From a virus, in the IMG/VR virus record IMGVR_UViG_3300046460_000317, positions 1-21,921 of that record: 21,921 nucleotides of DNA; one strand, written 5' to 3'. Numbering within the stretch: the stretch's first letter is position 1; every line of letters starts with the position of its first letter. Made by a program: the position numbers and the translations under genes. The notes under the pieces are model-generated. The model had not been told where the DNA came from. It saw nothing but the letters and a program-made list of their open reading frames with translations, and ran no database searches. This document shows positions 14,314 through 21,583 of the stretch, piece by piece.

Positions 14314-14757
14314 GCACGACCGTTCTTTTTGGGGTTCAGATTTCTTCATCCACGAATGGGGAGCCACCGTCGTATGGCCCACCTCCAGGCATTTACCCGG
14401 GCACTCATCAATCTCATAGAATGTGACTGCATAGAGCGCGCAGCGTCGCCGATGACCCGTCCGGGTCCGCACAATGAAGCGTGCCTCCATTAGTTCCCTA
14501 AGAGCTTTTGCGGCAGCGCCTCCGCTGCATAGTCCGGCTCCCTCAACCATGCTCTCTGTGGCGCTCAGGTTGCCGTTGTTGCTCCCGTTGTGCTGGGACG
14601 CCAAAAATAGAAGCACCTTCACCGCTGTGCCGCCCAGCGCTAAGAACTGAGGGGACCTCAGCATGTTGTGATTGAGGCGGACAAACGTGTTTCCGCTACG
14701 CCCATAGTTCTTTAGGAGAGAGTCTTTAGGCGATTTACGCCGCGCGCTAGAGCCCAT
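14284..14757 (-). CDS. Winged-helix Rep-like DNA-binding protein
   Basis: From ATG at 14757 the product is 157 aa; a TTG at 14778 in frame is possible. FVRLNHNMLRSPQFLALGGT, then AVKVLLFLASQHNGSNNGNL form the N-terminal helices. LSATESMVEGAGLCSGGAAA, then KALRELMEARFIVRTRTGHR look like a recognition helix and wing. CALYAVTFYEIDECPG is the closing strand. This layout matches wHTH proteins near the replication genes of phages, satellites and integrative elements. The tail is short and basic. It lies between the HNH and 308-aa genes, and its 3' end overlaps a palindromic repeat. An initiator or regulator role is inferred; it has no helicase or primase domain. Confidence 0.6.
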   Translation of the reverse strand: MGSSARRKSPKDSLLKNYGRSGNTFVRLNHNMLRSPQFLALGGTAVKVLLFLASQHNGSNNGNLSATESMVEGAGLCSGGAAAKALRELMEARFIVRTRTGHRRRCALYAVTFYEIDECPGKCLEVGHTTVAPHSWMKKSEPQKERSCTPRSGVNHP

Positions 14758-14844
14758 GGCACGGGCTTCCCGAAGCAATACGGGCCGAACGGCAGATGCT
14801 GAGTCGTTTCATATACCCCCCAAGGGCAATGGGTAGAGAGCCGG

Positions 14845-15384
14845 TCAGGACTTCTTTGTCGGAGTCCTTTTGGACCGCCCAGCGCCCCGAAGATGCGCCC
14901 ACGTTCGGCCAGCTCGAATGTCGTTAACCGTGTGCCGGCAGATCCCCAGTCGCCTGGCCCACACTTTGGCGGGGATGGTCTCCGCGCTATCGCGTATGGC
15001 CGATGCTTGGTCGGGGGTCAACTTGCAGTAGGTGGACATGCAGCCATAGCGCGCCAGGTTGCGTTGCGCCTGCCTTGCCCGGTTCTGCTGAGGGGTGACT
15101 AGGTCCAAGTTGGACAGGGCGTTGTTGCCCGCGTTGGCGTCGAGGTGATCGATTTGCATTCCCTCAGGAATCGGCCCGTGGGCAGCTTCCCAGACCACCC
15201 GATGCGCATACCAAGTGCGACGGGGGGCAGAGGATGTTGCCCGCTGGATCACCCGGACGTACGTGTCGGCGGTCTGGATGCCCTCCTCTGAGCCTTCCGC
15301 GTTGAAGATTCGGCCAGAGGTCAGGCACGCCAGCAGACCAGAGGGCGCATGAGGTACGAGTTCGCTAAGGTCGAGTGACTTCAC
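14845..15384 (-). CDS. HNH endonuclease with C-terminal HTH
   Basis: GTG at 15384 overlaps the previous stop as GTGA and has GGAGG seven bases upstream, which fixes the start and gives 179 aa. Residues about 42-106 form an HNH_3 domain: YAHRVVWEAAHGPIP (His61), MQIDHLDANAGNNALSNLDL (His80, Asn88), VTPQQNRARQ. Residues about 121-165 (KLTPDQASAIRDSAETIPAK, then VWARRLGICRHTVNDIRAG) form a homing-endonuclease-style DNA-binding module. It is inside the early operon and may be a free-standing homing endonuclease or a nicking enzyme. The enzyme class is clear; the target is unknown. Confidence 0.88.
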   Translation of the reverse strand: MKSLDLSELVPHAPSGLLACLTSGRIFNAEGSEEGIQTADTYVRVIQRATSSAPRRTWYAHRVVWEAAHGPIPEGMQIDHLDANAGNNALSNLDLVTPQQNRARQAQRNLARYGCMSTYCKLTPDQASAIRDSAETIPAKVWARRLGICRHTVNDIRAGRTWAHLRGAGRSKRTPTKKS

Positions 15385-15659
15385 GGCTCCTCCTCCAGCG
15401 ACTCCAGCTGCTGCGGAGCCCGGGACTTGAAGTCCAACCACGCAGCTCGGACATCCAGCGGCACGTAGTATTCGGTCAACCCGTACGACCCGTGTTCATC
15501 CTCATGGAGGGCGGTGTATGCCTCCAGAAGACCGCTATTCACTAACTGCTGCGTGGTGGGGCGGGATGGAGCTGCCTTCCTCCCATCCGCCATCCATCCG
15601 CCGTCGTCTAGCAGCCGACGCTGCTCCAAAGTAAGGTTTCGGAAGTCGCAGCTCTTCAT
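15381..15659 (-). CDS. 92-aa early-operon hypothetical protein
   Basis: ATG at 15659 overlaps the AlpA stop as ATGA, and its own stop overlaps the HNH start, so all three are coupled. The acidic product reads MKSCDFRNLTLEQRRLLDDG, QQLVNSGLLEAYTALHEDEH and YYVPLDVRAAWLDFKSRAPQ. It contains wHTH-like helices but no firm domain. Function unknown. Confidence 0.65.
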   Translation of the reverse strand: MKSCDFRNLTLEQRRLLDDGGWMADGRKAAPSRPTTQQLVNSGLLEAYTALHEDEHGSYGLTEYYVPLDVRAAWLDFKSRAPQQLESLEEEP

Positions 15660-15874
15660 GACTGCGCCCCATTCGACGAGGCGCCATCGATCAGTGCGCG
15701 GATGTCCTCAGCGCGCCATGCAGTCACACGCTCGCCGAGCTTACACGGCTGCGGGTAGCGCCCGATCTTTACGCCAGCCCACCAAGTGGACTTGGAGATT
15801 GGGTAAAGCCGGAGGACTTCTGGCAACCGAAGGAAGCCAGTCTCTGGGATCTCTTGCTGAGATTTCTGCAGCAT
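15656..15874 (-). CDS. AlpA family phage regulatory protein
   Basis: The 72-aa product has the complete AlpA pattern: TGFLRLPEVLRLYPISKSTW, then WAGVKIGRYPQPCKLGERVT and AWRAEDIRALI. The recognition helix is around ISKSTWWAGV and the wing follows. AlpA proteins activate integrase transcription or act as directionality factors in P4-like elements; by family match this one most likely serves the integrase at 17815-19038. It is the first gene of an overlapping operon with the 92-aa and HNH genes. A palindrome CCTGTG-N16-CACAGG lies upstream at 15933-15960 and could be its operator. Confidence 0.9.
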   Translation of the reverse strand: MLQKSQQEIPETGFLRLPEVLRLYPISKSTWWAGVKIGRYPQPCKLGERVTAWRAEDIRALIDGASSNGAQS

Positions 15875-15972
15875 CTCATTGCCCTACACCGCACCGGGAT
15901 GGACGGTTTCGGACAGATTGAAGATGCCAGACCCTGTGCATAATTGAAGAAACACACAGGCTTCTCTGTAAA

Positions 15973-16743
15973 TTATTGGGGGGAAGATTTTCCGCCCTTA
16001 AGAGTCCTTTTCTTCCCCCCGGATGGAGCGAAGTTGGCCAAGTCATTGGTAGTCATGTCTGAGACATCGAAGAAGAGCGCGGCCAAGGCCAAGACGAGAG
16101 AGCGCATGGGCCGCCCGTAAGACCCTACGCAGTGCAGCGTCATGCGCCGCAGAAAGTACAGCTTGGGCGCGCTTGGAGAGTCTGCTTGCCCATCAAATTT
16201 CGGCAGGTCCACCATCGCGTCCGCCACTATCGCCAAGGACTCGAAAGTCTCCTGGTTCAGGCGCAACGGCAGACGCTCCAACTTCCCTCCAGCCTCCTTG
16301 AGCATGTAACGCGCAGACTGAAGGTCGCCTTGAATTGCCGGATGCCCAAGCGCTTCGGCGATGACTCTCGCGGCAGCGGCGACCGCCTTCGATTTGCGCT
16401 TGCGCTCCGTCTGACTTATTGCCGCCGTGGAAAAGCCTGTGCGGGCACGTTCAACGGCTGTCATAAGGCCTATCACCTCATCCACGTCCGGAAAACCGCT
16501 GAAATTGTTGGACAGCGCTTCCAACACGGAGTCTTCCGCGCGACGGGAACGAATGCCGTTCAGCACCCAAAGAGCCCGGCCGGAACGCACGGCAAGGAGA
16601 CGAGCGAAGATTGAGTAAGAAGTCTTAGAACGCTCGCGACCCGGAGGCGGCCGAATGTAGTCCAACACGTATTCGACTGCTAACCACTCTGCAGCTGCTA
16701 GCAGGGCCTGCCCGCCTTCGGTGTCAATTGGCTTTCGTGCCAT
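15973..16743 (-). CDS. 256-aa hypothetical protein
   Basis: ATG at 16743 has GGGGAG eight bases upstream. The product begins MARKPIDTEGGQALLAAAEW and is mostly helical, with ERKRKSKAVAAAARVIAEAL, ESLAIVADAMVDLPKF and RRMTLHCVGSYGRPMRSLVL. A hydrophobic LVLALAALFFDVSDM lies near 218-232, followed by a basic tail (GGKKRTLKGGK). I see no enzyme motif. It starts 21 bp after the 214-aa gene, so they are probably co-transcribed between integrase and AlpA. Such positions in P4-like elements often hold cargo or regulators. Function unknown. Confidence 0.65.
   Translation of the reverse strand: MARKPIDTEGGQALLAAAEWLAVEYVLDYIRPPPGRERSKTSYSIFARLLAVRSGRALWVLNGIRSRRAEDSVLEALSNNFSGFPDVDEVIGLMTAVERARTGFSTAAISQTERKRKSKAVAAAARVIAEALGHPAIQGDLQSARYMLKEAGGKLERLPLRLNQETFESLAIVADAMVDLPKFDGQADSPSAPKLYFLRRMTLHCVGSYGRPMRSLVLALAALFFDVSDMTTNDLANFAPSGGKKRTLKGGKSSPQ
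15978..16020 (-). terminator. Terminator-like inverted repeat at the end of the 256-aa gene
   Basis: GGGGGGAAGA (15978-15987) and TCTTCCCCCC (16011-16020) are perfect 10-bp inverted repeats within the last codons of the gene. Read on the minus strand the stem is followed by AATAATTT. The 23-bp loop is long, so termination would be moderate. It separates the upstream genes from the AlpA operon. Confidence 0.45.
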
Positions 16744-16764
16744 CGCTAATGCTCCCCGTCTCGC

Positions 16765-17409
16765 TTATGCACCGATTACCTTCGGCTCAAGTCGCCCTGC
16801 CCTGTCGGCAATGCCATCGACCAGCTTCCGCGCCACCCTCAGAGCCTGTGCCCTTGAGAGGGGGGTGCCGTTTGATTTTGCCTTATCCAGATGGCACTGA
16901 GCGCTGTATTCGATCAGCCATGCCCGGGCCTCCCGGTCCGTCCGCTTGCGTGATCGAGCTGCAGCCTTCGCTTTGGCTTCCCTGGCCCTCCGGTTAGCTG
17001 CGAGCTGCCGCTCCTGTTCCCTGGCGGCACGCTTCAGTTCCGTCGCCGGGAAGCCTAGCGGCAGCATTTCGTCGGTTCTGTCAGTGGCCGATGCGTACCA
17101 ATGGACCCCACGGCGGATGTGGTAGGACGCTTGGTCGAATAACCAGGGGTTCGGCCCCGGCTGCAGATCCCGTATGGCCGTCCAGCCGAGCTGCTGCGCC
17201 CGCAGAACGAGCCCCACCGCGTCGACGTCCTCGGTGGCCACCGCACCGCTCTCATCGTAGTAGCAGAGGCAGAAGCGCTCGTCCTGATGCAGGGCAAGCC
17301 ACTCAGCCCCGCCCAGCTCCATCGCCACCAAAGCGCGCACCGGTACTCCACGTGCAAGAAGGCGGTCCATCGGGTCCGGCGTCTTCAACAGGCGGTCAGA
17401 GCTGGCCAT
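16765..17409 (-). CDS. 214-aa hypothetical protein with basic coiled segment
   Basis: ATG at 17409 follows GGGAGGGG by six bases; a GTG at 17433 is less likely. The first 115 residues look globular (LLARGVPVRALVAMELGGAE, WLALHQDERFCLCYYDESGA, VHWYASATDRTDEMLP). Residues about 118-165 form a charged, Ala/Arg/Lys-rich helix (ATELKRAAREQERQLAANRR), likely a coiled coil. The start overlaps the 101-aa gene by 14 bp. Function unknown. Confidence 0.65.
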   Translation of the reverse strand: MASSDRLLKTPDPMDRLLARGVPVRALVAMELGGAEWLALHQDERFCLCYYDESGAVATEDVDAVGLVLRAQQLGWTAIRDLQPGPNPWLFDQASYHIRRGVHWYASATDRTDEMLPLGFPATELKRAAREQERQLAANRRAREAKAKAAARSRKRTDREARAWLIEYSAQCHLDKAKSNGTPLSRAQALRVARKLVDGIADRAGRLEPKVIGA

Positions 17410-17701
17410 GACACACCCCTCCCTTCGCTGCACCGTGACTGGGGCCTACATGCGTGCCAGAGAGTGCCAACAGCACGCCCATGGCGAACAGGAGGCCGCA
17501 GGCCCAGTAGAGGTTGGATTCACCGTCAGTGGCCAGGTAGCGCTGCAGGCGGCTACGCGGATGGACTGCGCTCGGTTGCGTTCGGTTGCGTTCGGCCCCA
17601 AAGGTGGGGCACGACTGGCGCTCGACGGCCGCCAGGCGGCAGGGGGTGTTTCCGGCAATGCCCGCCCGTTCACGCGCAAGTTCTATAATGCTGCGATCCA
17701 T
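17396..17701 (-). CDS. 101-aa protein with one membrane segment
   Basis: ATG at 17701 has AGGAGT six bases upstream. MDRSIIELARERAGIAGNTP is followed by a polar, Arg-rich middle, then one hydrophobic segment (LYWACGLLFAMGVLLALSG, about 64-82) and a short Gly-rich tail. The DNA for the middle contains the repeat CGGTTGCGTT. It is probably an inner-membrane protein with its N-terminal part in the cytoplasm. It overlaps the next gene and is the first gene after the integrase. Exclusion or regulatory roles are possible; none is shown. Confidence 0.5.
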   Translation of the reverse strand: MDRSIIELARERAGIAGNTPCRLAAVERQSCPTFGAERNRTQPSAVHPRSRLQRYLATDGESNLYWACGLLFAMGVLLALSGTHVGPSHGAAKGGVCHGQL

Positions 17702-17729
17702 GATCGACTCCTAATAGTCGGTTTTGGTA

Positions 17730-17763
17730 GGCCGAGCTAGGGGTTCCAGCCCCTTTCTCGGCC
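17730..17763 (-). terminator. Strong hairpin after the integrase gene
   Basis: GGCCGAG (17730-17736) and CTCGGCC (17757-17763) enclose an inner stem AGGGG/CCCCT. The structure lies 52 bp beyond the integrase stop and 29 bp before the next gene start. Neither side has a full T-run. It could end integrase transcripts or form the base of the next leader RNA. Confidence 0.45.
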
Positions 17764-17814
17764 GCTTTGTTTCTACGCCTCTACTCTTCTGCTCTCCGCT
17801 TCATCAGCGAGCCA

Positions 17815-19038
17815 TCAGGCCCGGTTCTTGCGCATTGGGACGACCTTACCGCCACTCTCGCGGAGGTCGTCCAGATAGTCGGCCCACGCCTGCATCATCT
17901 TGCGACGCTCGGGCAAGTGAGTTGCTCGGTTGTAAGCACGTCCCAGCGGATCGCGCACGGCGTGGGCTAGCTGGTGTTCTATGTAGTCGGGACGGAACCC
18001 AAGGACCTCATCGAGGACGGTTCGCGCCATAGCCCTGAAGCCATGGCCGACGATGGCTGTCGAGTCGAAGCCCAGGTTCCGCAATGCAGCGTTGATCGTG
18101 TTCTCGCTCATGGGCCGGGATGCGCTCCGGACCCCGGGGAACACGTACTCACTGCGTCGCGTAAGCGGCTGCAGCTCTGCCAAAACCTGCACCGCTTGGC
18201 CGGACAGCGGGACGATATGGGGGGTTTTGGTCTTACTGGTGACGTATCGCCACTCGCCAGCGTCCAAGTCGATGTCAGCCCACTTGGCAGCGCGAAGCTC
18301 GCCCGGGCGTACAAACACCAGCGGCGCAAGCCGCAGAGCTGCTTGGGTGACCATCGAGCCTCGATAGGAATGAAGGGCCCGCAGAAGCTCCCCAATCTGC
18401 TCAGGGTCGGTGAGGCTGGCAAAGTGCTTCGTCTTCGGTTGCTCAAGCGCCCCGGCCAAGTCCTCTGCCGGGTTGCGCTCGGCGCGGCCTGTGGCGATGG
18501 CGTAGCGAAACACCCGACCGGCGTGGGACCGCGCACGGTGCGCCGTTTCGACAACCCCCCTCTGCTCGAGCTTACGCAACGCCGCCAATAGAATCGGGGC
18601 GGTTACGTCGGTGATGGGCATGGACGCGATGGCCGCCAAGTCCTTCTCAATCAGGCGTCGCTCCCGGGTGACTGAACCCGGGGACAGCCCCTCTTTCGCA
18701 CGCTTGGCCAGCAACTCCAAGCCAATGGTTCCGAAGGTGCTGTTAACGCGATCAGCGTGAGCCGCGCGCTCGGCTTTCGCGACTTGGGCCGGATTGGCCC
18801 CACCCCTGAGCAGCGTACGCAGCTTGTCTCGCTCAGCGCGGGCCTGCTGAAGCGACATCGAAGGGTATTCGTCAATGGTCACCATGCTGGCCTTACCGGC
18901 GTACCGGTAGCGATACCGCCAGGCCTTCGAGCCCGTAGGCCGCACCTCAATTATCAGCCCGTTGGAGTCAGCGATCCGGTAGGCCGCCGCCTTGGGCTTC
19001 AGTGTGCGAATTTTGGTGTCGGTGAGCATGTGAGTCAT
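17815..19038 (-). CDS. int: P4-type tyrosine integrase
   Basis: The 407-aa product opens with the DUF4102 arm-binding domain (LTDTKIRTLKPKAAAYRIAD, SKAWRYRYRYAGK). It then has a SAM-like core-binding domain (about 100-200) and the catalytic domain with Arg244 (VRPGELRAAKW), Lys near 269, His332 and Arg335 (GHGFRAMART), His359 (LAHAV) and Tyr369 (AYNRATH). All catalytic residues are present, so it is probably active. It starts 166 bp from the attR repeat and reads away from the tRNA, the normal P4-like arrangement. ATG at 19038 or 19029 may be the start; putative arm sites overlap both, suggesting autorepression. Confidence 0.95.
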   Translation of the reverse strand: MTHMLTDTKIRTLKPKAAAYRIADSNGLIIEVRPTGSKAWRYRYRYAGKASMVTIDEYPSMSLQQARAERDKLRTLLRGGANPAQVAKAERAAHADRVNSTFGTIGLELLAKRAKEGLSPGSVTRERRLIEKDLAAIASMPITDVTAPILLAALRKLEQRGVVETAHRARSHAGRVFRYAIATGRAERNPAEDLAGALEQPKTKHFASLTDPEQIGELLRALHSYRGSMVTQAALRLAPLVFVRPGELRAAKWADIDLDAGEWRYVTSKTKTPHIVPLSGQAVQVLAELQPLTRRSEYVFPGVRSASRPMSENTINAALRNLGFDSTAIVGHGFRAMARTVLDEVLGFRPDYIEHQLAHAVRDPLGRAYNRATHLPERRKMMQAWADYLDDLRESGGKVVPMRKNRA

Positions 19039-19093
19039 CCGCCAGTGAGTCAGGGTCAGGAATTTCCTACCCTTGACTCACAGACTGACTCAC
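19030..19093. promoter_or_regulatory. Right cluster of probable integrase arm-type sites
   Basis: GTGAGTC is at 19030-19036 and 19045-19051; its complement GACTCAC is at 19075-19081 and 19087-19093, the latter pair again starting 12 bp apart. The first copy overlaps the integrase start codons. Together with the left cluster this looks like the arm-site set of the integrase and also a self-regulation site. Confidence 0.62.
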
Positions 19094-19104
19094 TTTTTTG
19101 CCGG

Positions 19105-19190
19105 ATGCAAGTGGACGTCCTTGGACGCCGATGAACGGTAAATCGCACTATTCCCAGCGCCAAACTTGCATTCTTGGACATCGATGGACG
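19105..19190. repeat. Repeats between integrase and attR
   Basis: CTTGGACGCCGATGAACG (19120-19137) and CTTGGACATCGATGGACG (19173-19190) match at 15 of 18 positions. ATGCAAGT (19105-19112) is inverted at 19164-19171. They occupy the gap between the arm sites and the core and may bind excisionase or host bending proteins. Confidence 0.45.
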
Positions 19191-19203
19191 TTGCCCGACG
19201 CCA

Positions 19204-19221
19204 ATGTGGTGGGCCCACCAG
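19204..19221. other. attR core site overlapping the tRNA 3' end
   Basis: This is the second perfect copy of the 18-bp repeat found at 918-935. Bases 19207-19221 are the 3' terminus of the tRNA, including CCA, so the tRNA stays intact at this junction. Confidence 0.9.
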
Positions 19222-19282
19222 GATTCGAACCTGGAACCAAAGGATTATGAGTCCTCTGCTCTAACCGTTGAGCTATAGGCCC
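19207..19282 (-). tRNA. tRNA-Ile2 (CAU anticodon)
   Basis: The minus strand gives a 76-nt tRNA with acceptor strands GGGCCTA/TGGGCCC, a D arm (AGCTCAACGGTTAGAGC), the anticodon loop CTCATAA within GGACTCATAATCC, the T loop TTCGAAT and an encoded CCA. A CAU anticodon within GACTCATAATC is typical of the isoleucine tRNA whose C34 is modified to lysidine by TilS to read AUA. An elongator Met tRNA is the alternative. It serves as the integration site of the element. Confidence 0.9.
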
Positions 19283-19339
19283 CCGCAGCTGCACAGTGTA
19301 GTGGAGCCCCCTGCACGCTTACCACTACACACCCAAGCA

Positions 19340-20740
19340 TCATCCGAAACGCTGCCCCATCGCCTGCACCCGGCGGGCATTCTCCGCCGCCAACTCGCGC
19401 AGTTCGGCCGAGCGCAGCAGCGCCGAGCCCGCCACGCGCTGCCAGTAGTCCACCGCCAGCGGCGCCGCCCAGTGCAGGTGCGCAAGCTGGCCACTGCGCT
19501 CCGGGGCGACGGACGCCAGCGGCGTGGGCGCGCGCACGACCCCGGTGCGCGAAGGCGCCAGTGACATCGGCAGCATGTCGTAGACCGGTGCCGGCGCCAG
19601 CGGGCCGCGATCCACCAGGTGGAAACCTAGATTGCCCTGGTGCATGTCGCTGTTGCCGATGAGCCGGCCGAACGCGTGCAGCCTGCCCATGGTGGCCTGC
19701 GCGTCGCGATCGACCCAGCCCTGCGCCAGCAGCGCGTCGCCCGCCGTTCCCCAGTCCAGGGTCACATCGCCGACGAAGGCCGATGACAACGCCAGCAACG
19801 AGACGAAACCACGCCGACCGAGCACGTCAACGGTGCGGTCGAAGCGCTGCACCTCCAGGAAGGTGTGCGTGTTGGTCTGGAGGACCTCTGAAGCGGCTGC
19901 CTGCATACCGGCGTGGCGCAGGCACTGCAGGGCCAGGTGCTCGCAGACCAGCAGGTCCGCCCAGCGCTCTGCGGCTTGCCCTGCGGTGGGCTGCGCGAAC
20001 TTGACCAGCGCTGCGTAGCGGCCGCCGTCATGCTCGACCGTCGCGGTGAACTTCGGCTGCTCGCCACCGGGCGACGAGCCGACGTCTTCGCCTTCCAGTG
20101 CTGCCGCCGCACGCTCGGGATAGCGGCGTGCACGCTCCCCTGCTGGAACCCGGTCACCGGGCGCGTCCAGCCCGCGCAGCGCCATCTGCACCGCATCGCC
20201 GCCGAGCAGGAGATCACCGATTTCGGTTCCGCCTGCACGGACGAGTGCCTGCAGGGTATCGGCCAGCTGCCATCGATTGAGGTCGTCGGGAACGCCCAGA
20301 TCCCGGCCGCGACGATGCGCGAAGGTGCGACCGAGGAAGCCCTGCGGGCGCAGGTCGTCCAGGTACCACGGCAGCCCCGGGAAGTGGCCGTCGACGGTCT
20401 CGTCTGGCGAACGGGTCAGATTGGGGCGTGCGGCGGTGGCCGCCACGTGGAAGGTCTCGCCCGTGAGTGCCACGACCGTGCCCAGTTCTTCCAGGGTGGC
20501 GTCCGGCCCCAGCCGGAACAGCGGCCACTCGCTGCCCGCGGCGGTCTGCTGGCGGACGGCATAGGCCGTGGTGCGGGTGCGGCCAAGTCGCACCACGCGG
20601 TCCCCGGCCTCGGCGACAAGACGACTCAACGTTGTCCGGGTAACCCCCAGGCGATCGATGAGATCGGCAGCTGGTACGACCTCGCCGGCAGGCAGGTTGT
20701 CGAACAGCGTCTGGAGCTGGACGGTACGGGGACGGGCCAT
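19340..20740 (-). CDS. yjjJ: HipA-family serine/threonine kinase, YjjJ type
   Basis: The 466-aa product has an N-terminal HTH (about 24-45, AADLIDRLGVTRTTLSRLVA) and a HipA kinase domain: GSSPGGEQPKFT (221-232, nucleotide-binding loop), ALVKF (244-248), NSDMHQGNLGFH (363-374, catalytic loop) and VYDMLP (386-391, metal site). The fused HTH and the lack of a separate hipB gene match YjjJ-type solitary HipA proteins. HipA kinases phosphorylate translation factors such as GltX and cause growth arrest; whether this one does is unknown. It lies in host flank, with its own promoter and repeated operator-like sites. Confidence 0.88.
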   Translation of the reverse strand: MARPRTVQLQTLFDNLPAGEVVPAADLIDRLGVTRTTLSRLVAEAGDRVVRLGRTRTTAYAVRQQTAAGSEWPLFRLGPDATLEELGTVVALTGETFHVAATAARPNLTRSPDETVDGHFPGLPWYLDDLRPQGFLGRTFAHRRGRDLGVPDDLNRWQLADTLQALVRAGGTEIGDLLLGGDAVQMALRGLDAPGDRVPAGERARRYPERAAAALEGEDVGSSPGGEQPKFTATVEHDGGRYAALVKFAQPTAGQAAERWADLLVCEHLALQCLRHAGMQAAASEVLQTNTHTFLEVQRFDRTVDVLGRRGFVSLLALSSAFVGDVTLDWGTAGDALLAQGWVDRDAQATMGRLHAFGRLIGNSDMHQGNLGFHLVDRGPLAPAPVYDMLPMSLAPSRTGVVRAPTPLASVAPERSGQLAHLHWAAPLAVDYWQRVAGSALLRSAELRELAAENARRVQAMGQRFG

Positions 20741-20758
20741 GGCCTGAGTTTCGGGACG

Positions 20759-20882
20759 AATTAAGTTACGAATATATACGCCAATTTTCGGCGAACCGCA
20801 ACCTCACGCCATCTATAAGCCATTGATTAAAATAGCATCGCTCCGGATAGCCTCGAGAGAACACCCGCAATTAAGTTACGAA
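20759..20882. repeat. Duplicated 14-bp operator-like sequence
   Basis: AATTAAGTTACGAA occurs at 20759-20772, directly after the -10 box, and at 20869-20882, 110 bp away near the end of the exported-protein gene. Placement suggests autoregulation by the HTH domain of the HipA-like protein, perhaps with DNA looping. Confidence 0.5.
20773..20801 (-). promoter_or_regulatory. Probable promoter of the HipA-like gene
   Basis: On the minus strand TTGCGG (-35) and TATATA (-10) are separated by 17 bp, 33 bp upstream of the ATG at 20740. An inverted repeat CGCC/GGCG lies in the spacer. Confidence 0.6.
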
Positions 20883-20908
20883 ACGCGCAACGAAATCACG
20901 CGTTCCGC

Positions 20909-21583
20909 CTAGCGATCCCCCAAGCCCTCGAACAACCGCTCCATCCGCTGCGCCGCCGCCCGGCTCGAGTACACACCCCCTGGGCTGGCGCCGCCGATCA
21001 CGCACTGCCCGTTGTCGGTGACCACCAGCTTCGCCCCTTGCAGCGAGGCCCGCATTGCGCACGGCTCCTCGCCCAGGAAGAGCTCATCGCCCATCGGCTC
21101 GGCGCTACCGATCAGGGTGCCCTCGCCTTTGCCGCCCGATGGCAGCATGCGCACATGCAGCGTGTCGCCCTTGGCCTGGATCTCCAGCACGCGCCCGGCG
21201 CTGCCGTCCCACTGACCCAGCCAGCTGCTGAAGTCGGTGTCGGCCATGTGGCCGGTCTTCATGACGCGCTGTTCCGGCGCCCAGCCCACAACCGCTTTGC
21301 CAGGTGGCAGGACCTGCACGCAGTAGTAGTCGTTCCAGCGGCTGCCGATCACCAGACTGCTGCCCGGTTCGACTTCATCGCCGCTGCGGCAGCCATCCTG
21401 CGGCGTGTCCAGGCAGCCGGCGCGCTCACCCACCAAGGCCACGTTGCCGGCATCCACGACGCGGCCGATCGTGAGGTCGGGCTGGGTCTGGAAGAAATCC
21501 GCTGCGTTGCAGGCAGGCTGCTGCGGCTCCGCAGCCAGCGCGGCGAAGGGGCACAGAGCAAGGACAAGCAAGGCTCTTTTCAT
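20909..21583 (-). CDS. Exported hypothetical protein
   Basis: From ATG at 21583 (GGA seven bases upstream; 21589 is also possible) the product is 224 aa. MKRALLVLALCPFAALA is a clear Sec signal peptide with likely cleavage before AEPQ, so the protein is probably periplasmic. The mature part has Cys residues spaced for disulfides (QPACN, AGCLDTPQDGC, YYCVQV, EPCAM, GQCV). GRVVDAGNVALVGERAGC, with VLPPGKAVVGWAPEQ, resembles a bacterial SH3-like fold. It is not preceded by a lipobox. Host gene; function unknown. Confidence 0.7.
   Translation of the reverse strand: MKRALLVLALCPFAALAAEPQQPACNAADFFQTQPDLTIGRVVDAGNVALVGERAGCLDTPQDGCRSGDEVEPGSSLVIGSRWNDYYCVQVLPPGKAVVGWAPEQRVMKTGHMADTDFSSWLGQWDGSAGRVLEIQAKGDTLHVRMLPSGGKGEGTLIGSAEPMGDELFLGEEPCAMRASLQGAKLVVTDNGQCVIGGASPGGVYSSRAAAQRMERLFEGLGDR

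Larger units (their letters stand above)
918..19221. mobile_element. Integrated prophage/satellite-like element in tRNA-Ile2
   Basis: The sequence shows a perfect 18-bp direct repeat (ATGTGGTGGGCCCACCAG) at 918-935 and 19204-19221. The right copy overlaps the 3' end of a tRNA gene, and a P4-type tyrosine integrase begins within 200 bp of it. Inside are phage-type genes: an AlpA regulator, a Rep-like protein, an HNH endonuclease, a lytic transglycosylase, a probable ejection protein and a DUF5681 protein. Nearly all read on the minus strand. No capsid, portal, large terminase or tail gene is recognisable. A second integrase with an HTH gene lies near the left end. At 18.3 kb it is small for a temperate podovirus (commonly about 40 kb) and in the size range of phage satellites. 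The boundaries are well supported; whether it is a satellite or a decayed prophage is inference. Confidence 0.9.

Noticed and set aside
15933-15960. LexA-type SOS box upstream of the AlpA gene
   Set aside because: CTGTG and CACAG are present but the 18-bp separation does not fit a LexA site; kept only as a palindrome.
19913-20764. 283-codon plus-strand frame
   Set aside because: Antisense to the HipA-like gene, whose kinase motifs are unmistakable; GC-rich codon bias opens this frame by chance.
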